A stretch of DNA of 64,000 bases from Paraburkholderia sp. CNPSo 3274 (GTDB lineage: Bacteria > Pseudomonadota > Gammaproteobacteria > Burkholderiales > Burkholderiaceae): NCBI RefSeq assembly GCF_024206475.1, contig NZ_JAMBPR010000027.1, positions 41,087-105,086 on the forward strand, written 5' to 3'. A program made the position numbers and the translations under genes. Position 1 is the stretch's first letter. Every line of letters starts with the position of its first letter. Below, piece by piece: positions 53,795 through 62,488 of the stretch. The notes beneath the pieces were generated by a model, which had not been told where the DNA came from, did not search any database, and saw only the letters and a list, made by a program, of their open reading frames with translations.

Positions 53795-55299
53795 TGGACA
53801 GTTTCTATCGCGCGTTCGAAGACCGGTATCGGGGCTCCCGGGAGTTGATCAAAAGCCGGCTGGCGAAATACATGCCGTTCGTCCAGCCGCTGGCGACGCT
53901 GTATCCGGGCGAAAAGACCTTCGACTTGGGCTGTGGCCGCGGCGAGTGGCTGGAGTTGATGGTCGAAACCGGTTTTACCGCGCTCGGCGCGGACCTCGAC
54001 GCCGAGATGCTGGAGGCATGTCGAGAGCGAAATCTGCCGGTACTTCAGGCCGACGCAATTGCGCATCTCGCGACGCTTGAATCGGACAGTCACGCGTTGA
54101 TCTCGGCTTTTCATGTTGTCGAGCACGTGAGCTTCGATCAGTTGCGCAGTCTCGTCAGTGAGGCTTTGCGCGTGCTGAAGCCGGGCGGATTGTTGATTCT
54201 CGAAACGCCGAACCCTGAAAATATCGCCGTAGCGACGTCCAATTTTTACCTCGATCCGTCGCACCAGAAGCCTATTCCTCCGCTGCTGCTCTCTTTTGTT
54301 GTGGAACATGCGGGGTTCGATCGCGTCAAAGTGGTCCGGCTGCAAGAGGCTCCAGAACTCAACGACGCGGCAGTGCCCGTTGGCTTTCTGGATGTGTTGC
54401 GCGGAGCGAGCCCCGACTATGCGATTGTCGCGCAGAAAGATGCCAACTCGAGCCAAGGTGCGTTTGACGATGCGTTCGCGGCGGAATATGGTCTGACGAT
54501 CGACGTGCTGGTTCATCGCTACGAGGCGAGGATCGCATCGAGTATTTCGCAGCTGGACGCACGCCTCGGACAGACTCAGGAGCGGCTTCGTTCCTCAGAA
54601 GAAATATTGCACATCACTCAGGAGCGGCTTCGTTCCTCAGAAGAAATATTGCACATCACTCAGGAGCGGCTTTTTTCCGTAGACGGAAAATTGCACACCG
54701 CTGACGAGCGGCTTTATTCCGTAGAACGAAAATTGCACACCGCTGAGGAGCGGCTTTATTCCGTAGAAGGAAAATTGCGCTCTACTGAGGGACGGTTGCA
54801 TATTGAGGAGCATCAACGCCAACAGGTCGAAGAGCGGCTCGAGCATGCTGAGACTCAAATGCACGGTGCAGAGCACCGTGCGCGGCATGCAGAAGAGGTG
54901 GCGCATCAGGCAAATGCTCAATTGCAGCTGGTACATGTTCAATTGGATGCGGTCTATCGGAGCATGTCATGGCGTGTCACTGCTCCCATGAGGTGGGTGA
55001 GCCTTGCGTTGCGAGGCAAGCAAGCGGTGACAGTAAAGCAGGCGTTGAAGCCTGTTCTCGGGAAGGCGGGGCTGTACGTGAGCAAGCGGCCCTGGTTGCG
55101 CTGGCCTGTATTTGCCGTGCTCAATCGCATGCCGCGAGTAAAGGCGCGTCTCACGCATGTCGTGACTGCGTCGACGGCCGGACTAGCCGTCGACCTGAAC
55201 ACTCTGCCCAATCATGTCGAGCGCCTTAGCGAGCACGCGAATCGTATTCATGCCAGTCTGACTGCAGAATTCGACAAATCGCAACGGGAGAAGCGCTGA
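53761..55299 (+). CDS. WbdD-like chain terminator: SAM methyltransferase plus repeat-built coiled coil
   Basis: The 512-residue protein starts at GTG 53761 with GGAG 6 nt upstream. Residues about 1-235 are a class-I methyltransferase (TFDLGCGRGEWLELM as SAM motif I, HVVEHV, LKPGGLLILETPNPEN). Residues about 255-400 are a long coiled coil, of which 273-356 is six 14-residue units with consensus QERLxSxExxLHxT. The C-terminal 110 residues are basic/amphipathic (WRVTAPMRWVSL) and probably bind membrane or the polymerase. In E. coli O8/O9a, WbdD methylates (O9a also phosphorylates) the chain end, and its coiled-coil length sets chain length. This protein has no kinase domain, so capping should be by methylation alone, as in O8. 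Position between wzt and a polymerase-like transferase fits. Confidence 0.87.
   Translation: MDTNDGAELAVVDSFYRAFEDRYRGSRELIKSRLAKYMPFVQPLATLYPGEKTFDLGCGRGEWLELMVETGFTALGADLDAEMLEACRERNLPVLQADAIAHLATLESDSHALISAFHVVEHVSFDQLRSLVSEALRVLKPGGLLILETPNPENIAVATSNFYLDPSHQKPIPPLLLSFVVEHAGFDRVKVVRLQEAPELNDAAVPVGFLDVLRGASPDYAIVAQKDANSSQGAFDDAFAAEYGLTIDVLVHRYEARIASSISQLDARLGQTQERLRSSEEILHITQERLRSSEEILHITQERLFSVDGKLHTADERLYSVERKLHTAEERLYSVEGKLRSTEGRLHIEEHQRQQVEERLEHAETQMHGAEHRARHAEEVAHQANAQLQLVHVQLDAVYRSMSWRVTAPMRWVSLALRGKQAVTVKQALKPVLGKAGLYVSKRPWLRWPVFAVLNRMPRVKARLTHVVTASTAGLAVDLNTLPNHVERLSEHANRIHASLTAEFDKSQREKR
54577..54828 (+). repeat. Tandem 42-bp repeat inside the methyltransferase gene
   Basis: Six units of 42 bp run in frame: 54577-54618, 54619-54660, 54661-54702, 54703-54744, 54745-54786 and a diverged 54787-54828. 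Units 1 and 2 appear identical base for base; units 3-5 share GAGCGGCTT...TTGCACACC with fewer differences among themselves than with units 1-2. Each unit encodes two heptads (QERLRSSEEILHIT in units 1-2), so gain or loss of a unit keeps both the frame and the coiled-coil register. Confidence 0.92.
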
Positions 55300-58200
55300 T
55301 GCGCATTGTCATCGATATGCAAGGCGCTCAGACTGAGAGCCGATTCACGGACATTGGCCGTTACGTGTTGGGTTTTGCGAAAGGCGTGGTGCGTGTTCGT
55401 GGTGACCATGAGGTCATCCTTGTCTTGAACGGCATGATGCACGAATCGATAGAAGCGATTCGTGCGGAGTTCTGCGGGCTGTTGCCTCAGGAGAATATCC
55501 GCGTCTGGCAGGCGCCTGACCCGGTAGAGGAAGCAAGCGGCGAAAATGCGACGCGCCGTGAAGTCGCCGAACTCGTTCGAGAAGCCTTCCTCGCAAGTCT
55601 GGAGCCGGATGTCATCCATATTGGTAGCTTTTTTGAGGGAGAGGCAGATCATAGCGTATCGAGCATTGGTCGGTTCGATCGGGCAACTCCGATAAGTGTT
55701 TCTCTGTTTGATCTCATTCCGCTCGTCGACGCCAAGCACTATCTCGATCCAAGGCCTATTGAGGCACGCCACTACTACCGGAAGATTGGCTATTTAAAAA
55801 AGGCCTCTCTGCTGCTGGCTGTTTCGAATTTCTCTCGCCAGGAGGGTGTGGATTATCTTGACTATCCTCCCGGGCAGATATTTGCGATTTCTTCGGCCAT
55901 TGAGGATTCCGTCAGTCCGCGGCTTCTCGATGCACTGGAAGCGGGCGCGCTGCGTCAGAAACTCGGTATCAACGGTGCATTCCTGCTGCACACAGGTGGG
56001 GCCGACGAGCGCAAAAACCTCCCTCGGTTGATCGAGGCTTATTCGCTCCTCACTGCAGACGTCCGCGCAAACGTTCAGCTGGTGCTTGCAGGCAAGATTT
56101 CCGAAGGCGTACTGGCCGAATTGTGCGAGCACGCGGACAAGTTCGGCGTTTCGGACGTGGAGCTAATATTCCCGGGCTATGTGGGTGATGACGATCTGCG
56201 TTCCCTTTACGCGATCTGCGATGCGTTCGTGTTTCCTTCGTATCACGAAGGGTTCGGGCTGCCGGTACTCGAAGCAATGGCTTGCGGAGCGGCCGTTATT
56301 TGTGCCGACGCCTCCAGCCTGCCGGAAGTCATGGGGCGCAAGGATGCGATGTTCGATCCCATGGACGTGTCTGCCATGTCCCAGAAGATGGCGCAGGTAC
56401 TGACAGATGCAAACTTCCGCGAGCAACTGCGGGAGTACGGCCTTGTGCAGGCAAAGAACTTTTCGTGGGATACGGTAGCTCGCAAGGCTATCGCCGAGTG
56501 GGAGAGGCTGGATCGGCCCCCAGCAAGGCGTTGGTTGGAGCAAAGCTGGGAGCAGGATCGGTTGCTCCATGCGATTGCTGCCAAAGCCTCGGACGCGAAC
56601 GACGCAGATATGCTGGTGCCGCTCGCCGCATGTGTTGCTCAGAACCAGAGGTCCGGATACGTTCGCCAACTACTGGTCGACGTTTCCGAGTTCTGCCAGA
56701 ACGACGCGGGTACGGGAGTGCAGCGAGTCGTCCGGAACTACCTGCGCTGTCTGTTGAATGACCCTCCCAAGGGCTATCGGGTCGAGCCCGTCTACGCGAC
56801 GGTCGACAGCCCGTATCGATACGCACGTCAGTTTACGCAAAAATTTCTCGACGCACCACCGGATGAAACCGTCGGAGACGGCACCCTGCAGTGGCAGCGC
56901 GGTGACATCTTTCTTGGGCTCGACATGCAGCACGGCGTGCAAACTGCGCACGCCGCCTTCTACCAACAGCTAATGCGGCAGGGAGTCTTGGTCAAATTCG
57001 TGCTTTACGACTTGTTGCCGGTCGAATTTCCGGAACATTTCTATGGCGCGAACCTTAAGACGCTACACGAAAAACTGTTGTCAGTGATGGCCACAACGGA
57101 TGGAGCGATATGCATATCCAAGGCGACATCGGATGCCCTTCAGACTTGGATCCGGGACGAGGAAGTACCGACTTCCTCGCGCTTCCATAGTTCATGGGTT
57201 CATATTGGGGTTGATTTCCCGGAGGTTGCGGAAGGCGCGTTGCCGCCTGAAGCCGCACGCGTGATCGCGGCGATGCAGCGCTGCCCGAGCTTCCTCTGTG
57301 TATCGACCATTGAACCGCGAAAAAGGCAGGTTCAGATCCTCGAGGCCGTTGAAGCGTTGTGGTCAACTGGCCACGACATCTGCGTGACTTTTGTGGGGCG
57401 CCTAGGCTGGAAGATGGATGCCTTTGCAAAAAAGGTACGTGCACACAGCGAGTTCGGCAAGCGGCTATTTTGGCTGGCGGGGATCGACGACAACTATTTA
57501 GTCAGCCTGTATAAGGCGGCGAGTGCGCTGGTCGCTGCGAGTGCCAATGAGGGTTTCGGCCTGTCATTGATTGAAGCTGCTTACTATGGACTGCCTGTCA
57601 TTGCGAGAGATATCCCGGTATTCCGCGAAGTAGCAGGAGAAGGTGCCTACTTTTTTACCGGGAACTCCGCTGCTGAGTTGAGTGCGTCTCTGGCGGAATG
57701 GCTCAAGTTGTATGGTACGGGTCAACATCCTCAGTCGTCGAAGATTTCATGGTCGACGTGGGCACAGAGCTCATTTGAACTCAAGTCCCAGCTACTCGAC
57801 GAAGTCACAGGCACCCGGCAACTGCTGGTTGATATTTCAGTGCTGGTCCAACAGGATGCGAAGAGCGGGATCCAGCGGGTGGTGCGCAGCATACTTCGGG
57901 AATGGCTTATGAGGCCTCCGATAGGTTATCGCCTGGAGCCCGTCTATGCGAGCGCAGATGAGCCCTATCGTTACGCGAGAAAGTACATAGCGCGGTTCCA
58001 GGGCAAGGACGGCAGTCAATTGCGCGACGCGCCGATCGAATATGCCGTAGGCGATGTGTTTCTCGGTCTCGATCTCGCGCCGGGCGTTGTCCCGCGTTAC
58101 GCAGACTTCTATCAGCATTTGCGTCAGCAGGGCGTTTGTGTGAAGTTCGTTGTCTACGATCTGCTACCGCTGCGGGGCGACCATTTCGAGCACTCGCTCG

Positions 58201-58943
58201 TCGACCACTATCTGCGCTGGCTCGATGTGGTGTCGGAAAGCGATGGTGCGGTCTGCATCTCGAAAGCGGTAGCGGACGAACTGCATGCATGGATGGCATC
58301 TCATGAGGTCGCAAGACTGCGCCCGTTCGCGTTGGACTGGTTCCACCTCGGGGCCGATATCGAAAATTCAGTCCCGACGACGGGAGTGCCAAAAGATGCG
58401 CCGAGCGTATTGAACAAGATCCAGCAACGCCTGAGTTTTCTGATGGTGGGGACGCTTGAGCCCCGCAAGGGGCACGCTCTGGTGCTCGACGCGTTCGAGC
58501 AGTTGTGGGCGACCGGTACCGATGCCAATCTCGTCATCGTCGGCAAACAAGGCTGGATGATGGAGGCGCTGGCAGACAGGATTCGTTCGCATGCCGAGCG
58601 CAATCACCGTTTGTTTTGGCTGGAGAGCATCAGCGATGAGTACCTTGAGAAAGTGTACGCGGTGAGCGACTGCCTGATTGCTGCATCTTCCGGAGAGGGC
58701 TTTGGGCTACCTTTGATCGAGGCTGCCCGCCACGGTTTGCCGATTCTGGCGCGTGACATCCCCGTCTTCAGGGAGGTGGCCGCTAACCATGCGTCGTATT
58801 TCGACGCCAACGAAGGTCCGGAACTTGCTGGCGCAGTCCGCGAGTGGCTGGCCTCGAGGGAGGCGGGAACGATTCCGTTGCCGACGGGGCTCCCGTTCCT
58901 GTCGTGGGAGCAGAGCGCAGCAATGCTGGCTCAAAAAGTGTAG
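55299..58943 (+). CDS. Triple-domain GT4 glycosyltransferase, probable O-antigen polymerase
   Basis: The 1214-residue protein has three GT4/GT-B domains. Domain 1 (about 1-400) has HTGGADERKNLPRLIEAY and SYHEGFGLPVLEAMACG. Domains 2 (about 450-830) and 3 (about 835-1214) start almost alike (QLLVDVSEFCQNDAGTGVQR / QLLVDISVLVQQDAKSGIQR) and share EPRKRQ / EPRKGH, NEGFGLSLIEAAYYG / GEGFGLPLIEAARHG and RDIPVFREVA, so they arose by duplication. E. coli WbdA of O9a is a two-GT4-domain mannan polymerase that docks on WbdD; gene position suggests the same role here. ATG 55299 overlaps the methyltransferase stop (TGATG). Donors are probably GDP-sugars, judging from manC and gmd. Confidence 0.92.
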   Translation: MRIVIDMQGAQTESRFTDIGRYVLGFAKGVVRVRGDHEVILVLNGMMHESIEAIRAEFCGLLPQENIRVWQAPDPVEEASGENATRREVAELVREAFLASLEPDVIHIGSFFEGEADHSVSSIGRFDRATPISVSLFDLIPLVDAKHYLDPRPIEARHYYRKIGYLKKASLLLAVSNFSRQEGVDYLDYPPGQIFAISSAIEDSVSPRLLDALEAGALRQKLGINGAFLLHTGGADERKNLPRLIEAYSLLTADVRANVQLVLAGKISEGVLAELCEHADKFGVSDVELIFPGYVGDDDLRSLYAICDAFVFPSYHEGFGLPVLEAMACGAAVICADASSLPEVMGRKDAMFDPMDVSAMSQKMAQVLTDANFREQLREYGLVQAKNFSWDTVARKAIAEWERLDRPPARRWLEQSWEQDRLLHAIAAKASDANDADMLVPLAACVAQNQRSGYVRQLLVDVSEFCQNDAGTGVQRVVRNYLRCLLNDPPKGYRVEPVYATVDSPYRYARQFTQKFLDAPPDETVGDGTLQWQRGDIFLGLDMQHGVQTAHAAFYQQLMRQGVLVKFVLYDLLPVEFPEHFYGANLKTLHEKLLSVMATTDGAICISKATSDALQTWIRDEEVPTSSRFHSSWVHIGVDFPEVAEGALPPEAARVIAAMQRCPSFLCVSTIEPRKRQVQILEAVEALWSTGHDICVTFVGRLGWKMDAFAKKVRAHSEFGKRLFWLAGIDDNYLVSLYKAASALVAASANEGFGLSLIEAAYYGLPVIARDIPVFREVAGEGAYFFTGNSAAELSASLAEWLKLYGTGQHPQSSKISWSTWAQSSFELKSQLLDEVTGTRQLLVDISVLVQQDAKSGIQRVVRSILREWLMRPPIGYRLEPVYASADEPYRYARKYIARFQGKDGSQLRDAPIEYAVGDVFLGLDLAPGVVPRYADFYQHLRQQGVCVKFVVYDLLPLRGDHFEHSLVDHYLRWLDVVSESDGAVCISKAVADELHAWMASHEVARLRPFALDWFHLGADIENSVPTTGVPKDAPSVLNKIQQRLSFLMVGTLEPRKGHALVLDAFEQLWATGTDANLVIVGKQGWMMEALADRIRSHAERNHRLFWLESISDEYLEKVYAVSDCLIAASSGEGFGLPLIEAARHGLPILARDIPVFREVAANHASYFDANEGPELAGAVREWLASREAGTIPLPTGLPFLSWEQSAAMLAQKV

Positions 58944-59045
58944 ACCAAGGATTTTCCGCGTGCCCGGTGTCGCTTGCAGTTTGACGGCCCGGAGGCGCCC
59001 GTTTTATGCGTTGGATAGTTTTGTTGAAGCTAATTTGAGGGGATT

Positions 59046-60080
59046 ATGAAGACTTCTATTATTACCGGCATCACCGGTCAGGACGGTGCCTACCTCGCCC
59101 AGATCCTGCTCGAAAAAGGCTATACCGTTTACGGCACCTACCGCCGCACGAGTTCGGTCAACTTCTGGCGCATCGAAGAGCTAGGTATCTCGAAGCATCC
59201 GAATCTCCATCTGGTCGAGTACGATCTGACGGATCTGTCGTCGAGCATTCGCTTGCTGCAAACGACAGAAGCGACCGAGGTATACAACCTCGCCGCGCAA
59301 AGCTTCGTTGGCGTGTCCTTCGACCAGCCCGCCACCACGGCGGAGATCACCGGCATCGGCCCGCTGAATCTGCTCGAAGCCATTCGCATTGTCAACCCGA
59401 AGATCCGCTTCTACCAGGCGAGCACGTCCGAAATGTTCGGCAAGGTGCAGGCCATTCCGCAGATCGAGTCGACGCCGTTCTACCCGCGCAGCCCCTACGG
59501 TGTGGCGAAGCTCTACGCTCACTGGATCACGGTGAATTATCGCGAGAGCTACAACATCTTCGGTTGCAGCGGCATCCTGTTCAATCACGAATCGCCCCTG
59601 CGTGGCCGCGAGTTCGTGACGCGCAAGATTACCGACTCTGTCGCCAAGATCAAGCTCGGCCAACTGAATGTGCTCGAACTGGGCAACATCGACGCGAAGC
59701 GCGATTGGGGTTTTGCGAAGGAATACGTCGAAGGCATGTGGCGCATGTTGCAGGCCGAAGAGCCGGACACCTACGTGCTGGGCACGAATCGTACCGAGAC
59801 CGTACGCGACTTCGTGCGCATGGCATTCAAGGCAACCGGCGTCGACCTCGAGTTCAGGGGGCGTGACGAGAACGAGATCGCGATCGACGCTGCGACCGGC
59901 AAGACGCTCGTCAGGATCAACCCGAAGTTCTATCGTCCGGCCGAAGTGGATCTGTTGATCGGCAATCCGGAAAAGGCAAAGCGGCAACTGGGCTGGGAGC
60001 CGAAGACCACGCTCGAGCAGTTGTGCGCGATGATGGTCGAAGCTGACTTGCGTCGTAACGAGCGCGGCTTCTCGTTCTGA
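59046..60080 (+). CDS. gmd: GDP-mannose 4,6-dehydratase
   Basis: The 344-residue extended SDR has SIITGITGQDGAYLAQILLE (NADP site), YNLAAQSFVGVSFDQP, SEMFGK, YPRSPYGVAKLYAHW (catalytic Tyr/Lys), FNHESPLRG and WEPKTTLEQL. It makes GDP-4-keto-6-deoxymannose, precursor of D-rhamnose, L-fucose, perosamine or 6-deoxytalose. No matching reductase, epimerase or aminotransferase is in the window, so the final sugar is undefined. AGGGGATT is close upstream of ATG 59046. Confidence 0.97.
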   Translation: MKTSIITGITGQDGAYLAQILLEKGYTVYGTYRRTSSVNFWRIEELGISKHPNLHLVEYDLTDLSSSIRLLQTTEATEVYNLAAQSFVGVSFDQPATTAEITGIGPLNLLEAIRIVNPKIRFYQASTSEMFGKVQAIPQIESTPFYPRSPYGVAKLYAHWITVNYRESYNIFGCSGILFNHESPLRGREFVTRKITDSVAKIKLGQLNVLELGNIDAKRDWGFAKEYVEGMWRMLQAEEPDTYVLGTNRTETVRDFVRMAFKATGVDLEFRGRDENEIAIDAATGKTLVRINPKFYRPAEVDLLIGNPEKAKRQLGWEPKTTLEQLCAMMVEADLRRNERGFSF

Positions 60081-60230
60081 TGCGCCGCAGCCGCTGGTGA
60101 CCTAACTCGCCGGCTTCACCAGCCGTGATTTCGCATGGCTTGTGGAGGCGGTGGGTAATTGCGTCGTCGGGCCGCTCGAAGAAATATTGCGGGAAGACGC
60201 ACTGCGCTGGATGTATAACAAGGGGCTTGG

Positions 60231-61385
60231 GTGAAGGTTGGTTTTGGTACGACGGCATTGGCCCGTAGCATTGCACGCGGCGGGGTGGACGGCATTGGCT
60301 CGTACACGCGGGAACTGGGGCGAGCCCTGCTTGCAGGGGGCGAGGTCGATCTCGTCCCCGCCGGTTATCGCGCGTACGTCGGCGATGAGGTGTTTCCGGG
60401 GGCCCGGCCGCCCGTGAATCTCGGCCGTCACGAGGTCATGGCAACGCTGGGCGCTGTGAGCCCGTGGAAGTGCATGGGTGAGGCGGAGCTTGTCATGGAG
60501 CACGTGGACGTGTTCCATGCAACCGATCATCTGATTCCAAAATTGTCGGCGATGCCCGTAATCGCGACCTTGATGGATGCGATTCTGTTGTCGAATCCCG
60601 AGTGGACGACCGTGAAGCAGGCTGCGCTACGTCGTTGGCTGTTGCGGCGCTCGGGCGCGTGGGCGGATCATGTGATCACGATTTCCGAGTATTCGAAGCG
60701 CTCGATTGTGGAGCATTTCGGCATCGCGGCAGATCACATTTCCGTGGTTCCCTTGGGTGTGCATCCACGGTTTTTTGAACAGATCGACGGTGCGGCCCGT
60801 GACGAGGTGCTGAAGCGGTTGGGCTTGCCTGCGCAGTTCTTCCTGTGTGTGGGGACCTTGCAGCCGCGGAAGAATCTCGATCGGGTCATGGATGCGCACG
60901 CAAGTCTTCCGGCCGACTTACGCCGAGAGTTTCCATTGGTTGTCGTCGGAATGGCCGGGTGGGGGTGTGAAAGCGTTGTCGGCCGCCTGCGCGCGAGCGA
61001 AACGGAAGGCGGTACTCGCTGGTTGCAGTATTTGCCCGATTTCGAAGTGCGTGCATTGATGCAATCGGCCAGCGCACTGGTGTTTGCGTCGTTGGGCGAG
61101 GGCTTCGGATTGCCAGTCGTGGAGGCGTTCGCTTCGGGTCTTCTGGTCATCGCGTCCAATACAACCTCCGTTCCCGAAGTGGCGGCAGATGCCGCCATTT
61201 TGGTCGATCCCTGCAGCGCAGGTGAAATTGCCGATGCCATGCGCCTCGTGATCGAGGGTCCACGCGAAGCTGACGCGCTCCGCGAGGCAGGGTTGTCGAG
61301 AGCGGGCGAGTTGACCTGGCAGGCGTGCGCCGCGAAGACCGTGGCGGTCTATCAAACTGTCCTGGATGGTTCATGTCGCTCCTGA
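60231..61385 (+). CDS. Glycosyltransferase family 4
   Basis: The 384-residue GT-B enzyme starts at GTG 60231 (MKVGFGTTALARS). It has GGVDGIGSYTRELGRAL near the start, FHATDHLIP, FLCVGTLQPRKNLDRVMDA, and the donor-site SLGEGFGLPVVEAFASG with the E-x7-E pair. It should add a hexose or deoxyhexose from a GDP or dTDP donor during chain or adaptor synthesis. Its last 13 bases overlap the next glycosyltransferase gene, and the three GT genes from here to 63675 overlap one another, so they form one translational block. Confidence 0.92.
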   Translation: MKVGFGTTALARSIARGGVDGIGSYTRELGRALLAGGEVDLVPAGYRAYVGDEVFPGARPPVNLGRHEVMATLGAVSPWKCMGEAELVMEHVDVFHATDHLIPKLSAMPVIATLMDAILLSNPEWTTVKQAALRRWLLRRSGAWADHVITISEYSKRSIVEHFGIAADHISVVPLGVHPRFFEQIDGAARDEVLKRLGLPAQFFLCVGTLQPRKNLDRVMDAHASLPADLRREFPLVVVGMAGWGCESVVGRLRASETEGGTRWLQYLPDFEVRALMQSASALVFASLGEGFGLPVVEAFASGLLVIASNTTSVPEVAADAAILVDPCSAGEIADAMRLVIEGPREADALREAGLSRAGELTWQACAAKTVAVYQTVLDGSCRS

Positions 61386-62488
61386 CTCAATCTGCCTCGG
61401 GGCAATGCAGCGTGAAGTTGGGGGTGGATATCACCTGGATGGTTGGCAACTACCGCGGCATGGGACGATTCGCGCGTCAGCTGATCGAGCCGGTTAGTGC
61501 GTCGGTGCTGGGTCTCGCGCCGAGCGGCGTGACAACCACGGATTGGCCATGCGTTAGCGATGGGCGCGGTTTCTTTCCATGGTGGGAGCAGGTCGAGCTG
61601 CCCCGCCTGTGCGAGGCGCAGAAGCTGGATTACCTGCTTTGTCCGTACAACACCGGACCATTGCGATCAACGGGCCGGACCCGTCTGATCTCGGTTATAT
61701 ACGACCTGATCTATCTGCAACCTTGGCGCGTGCTGCCTCCGTCGAGATCCCTGTATCAGACGTTCGGGCGCGTGTACAGACGGCATGTGGTGCCCCGGCT
61801 GGCTCGCCGCGCCGACGTCGTGCTAACCGTATCCCGATTTACCCAGCGGGAACTGGTTGAGCAGTTCGGATTGTCGGAAGAGGATGTGCGCGTCATTCCG
61901 TGTTCGATTCCGGACGACTGGTTCGCTCCTCCCCTCAGTCAGGCAGATCGCCAACCCTACCTGTTTACCGTGGCGGGCGAAGTGCCCAGCAAGAACGTCG
62001 ATCGCCTCCTGCAAGCGTTCGCGTTGGCGAGGCCGACGCTGGACGAGAACGTCAGATTGCGCATTGCCGGGATTAAATCGGCGCATCACGAATATTTTCT
62101 ACGGCGGGCAACTGCACTGGGACTCGCAGGTCATGTCGAGCTGTTCGGGTATGTTTCCGACCAGGAGCTGAAGCTGCACTACCGGCAGGCGCGGGCATTC
62201 ATCTTTGCTTCGTTGTTCGAAGGGTTCGGCATACCGCTGTTGGAGGCGATGGCATCGGGTACGCCTGTCGCGTGCAGTAACACGACGTCGATGCCCGAGA
62301 TCGTTGGGGGGGCCGGTCTGCATTTCGACCCCTTTTCGGTTGGCGAGATGGCCGAGCAGATCCGGGGCATATGCAGCGGCGGAGAAACGTTCGATGCGAG
62401 GGTCCGCGACGGAGTGGACCGCGCGCGTCTGTTTTCGAAGTCGATCGTCGCGCCGGCGATTCAGCAATTCTGGGAACGTTTGTCGTGA
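61373..62488 (+). CDS. Glycosyltransferase family 4
   Basis: The 371-residue GT-B enzyme has LGVDITWMVGNYRGMGRFARQL, YLLCPYNTGPL, VIYDLIYL, VLTVSRFTQREL, AGEVPSKNVDRLLQAF and SLFEGFGIPLLEAMASG. ATG 61373 (MSLLTQSASG) lies within the end of the previous gene; further upstream the frame has no family content. Its stop overlaps the GTG start of the next gene (GTGA). Acceptor and donor are unknown; it is likely an adaptor or chain-initiating transferase of the polysaccharide cluster. Confidence 0.92.
   Translation: MSLLTQSASGQCSVKLGVDITWMVGNYRGMGRFARQLIEPVSASVLGLAPSGVTTTDWPCVSDGRGFFPWWEQVELPRLCEAQKLDYLLCPYNTGPLRSTGRTRLISVIYDLIYLQPWRVLPPSRSLYQTFGRVYRRHVVPRLARRADVVLTVSRFTQRELVEQFGLSEEDVRVIPCSIPDDWFAPPLSQADRQPYLFTVAGEVPSKNVDRLLQAFALARPTLDENVRLRIAGIKSAHHEYFLRRATALGLAGHVELFGYVSDQELKLHYRQARAFIFASLFEGFGIPLLEAMASGTPVACSNTTSMPEIVGGAGLHFDPFSVGEMAEQIRGICSGGETFDARVRDGVDRARLFSKSIVAPAIQQFWERLS

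Noticed and set aside
54577..54828. CRISPR-like array, because of the regular 42-bp periodicity
   Set aside because: Units are directly adjacent with no spacers and lie in frame inside a coding gene.
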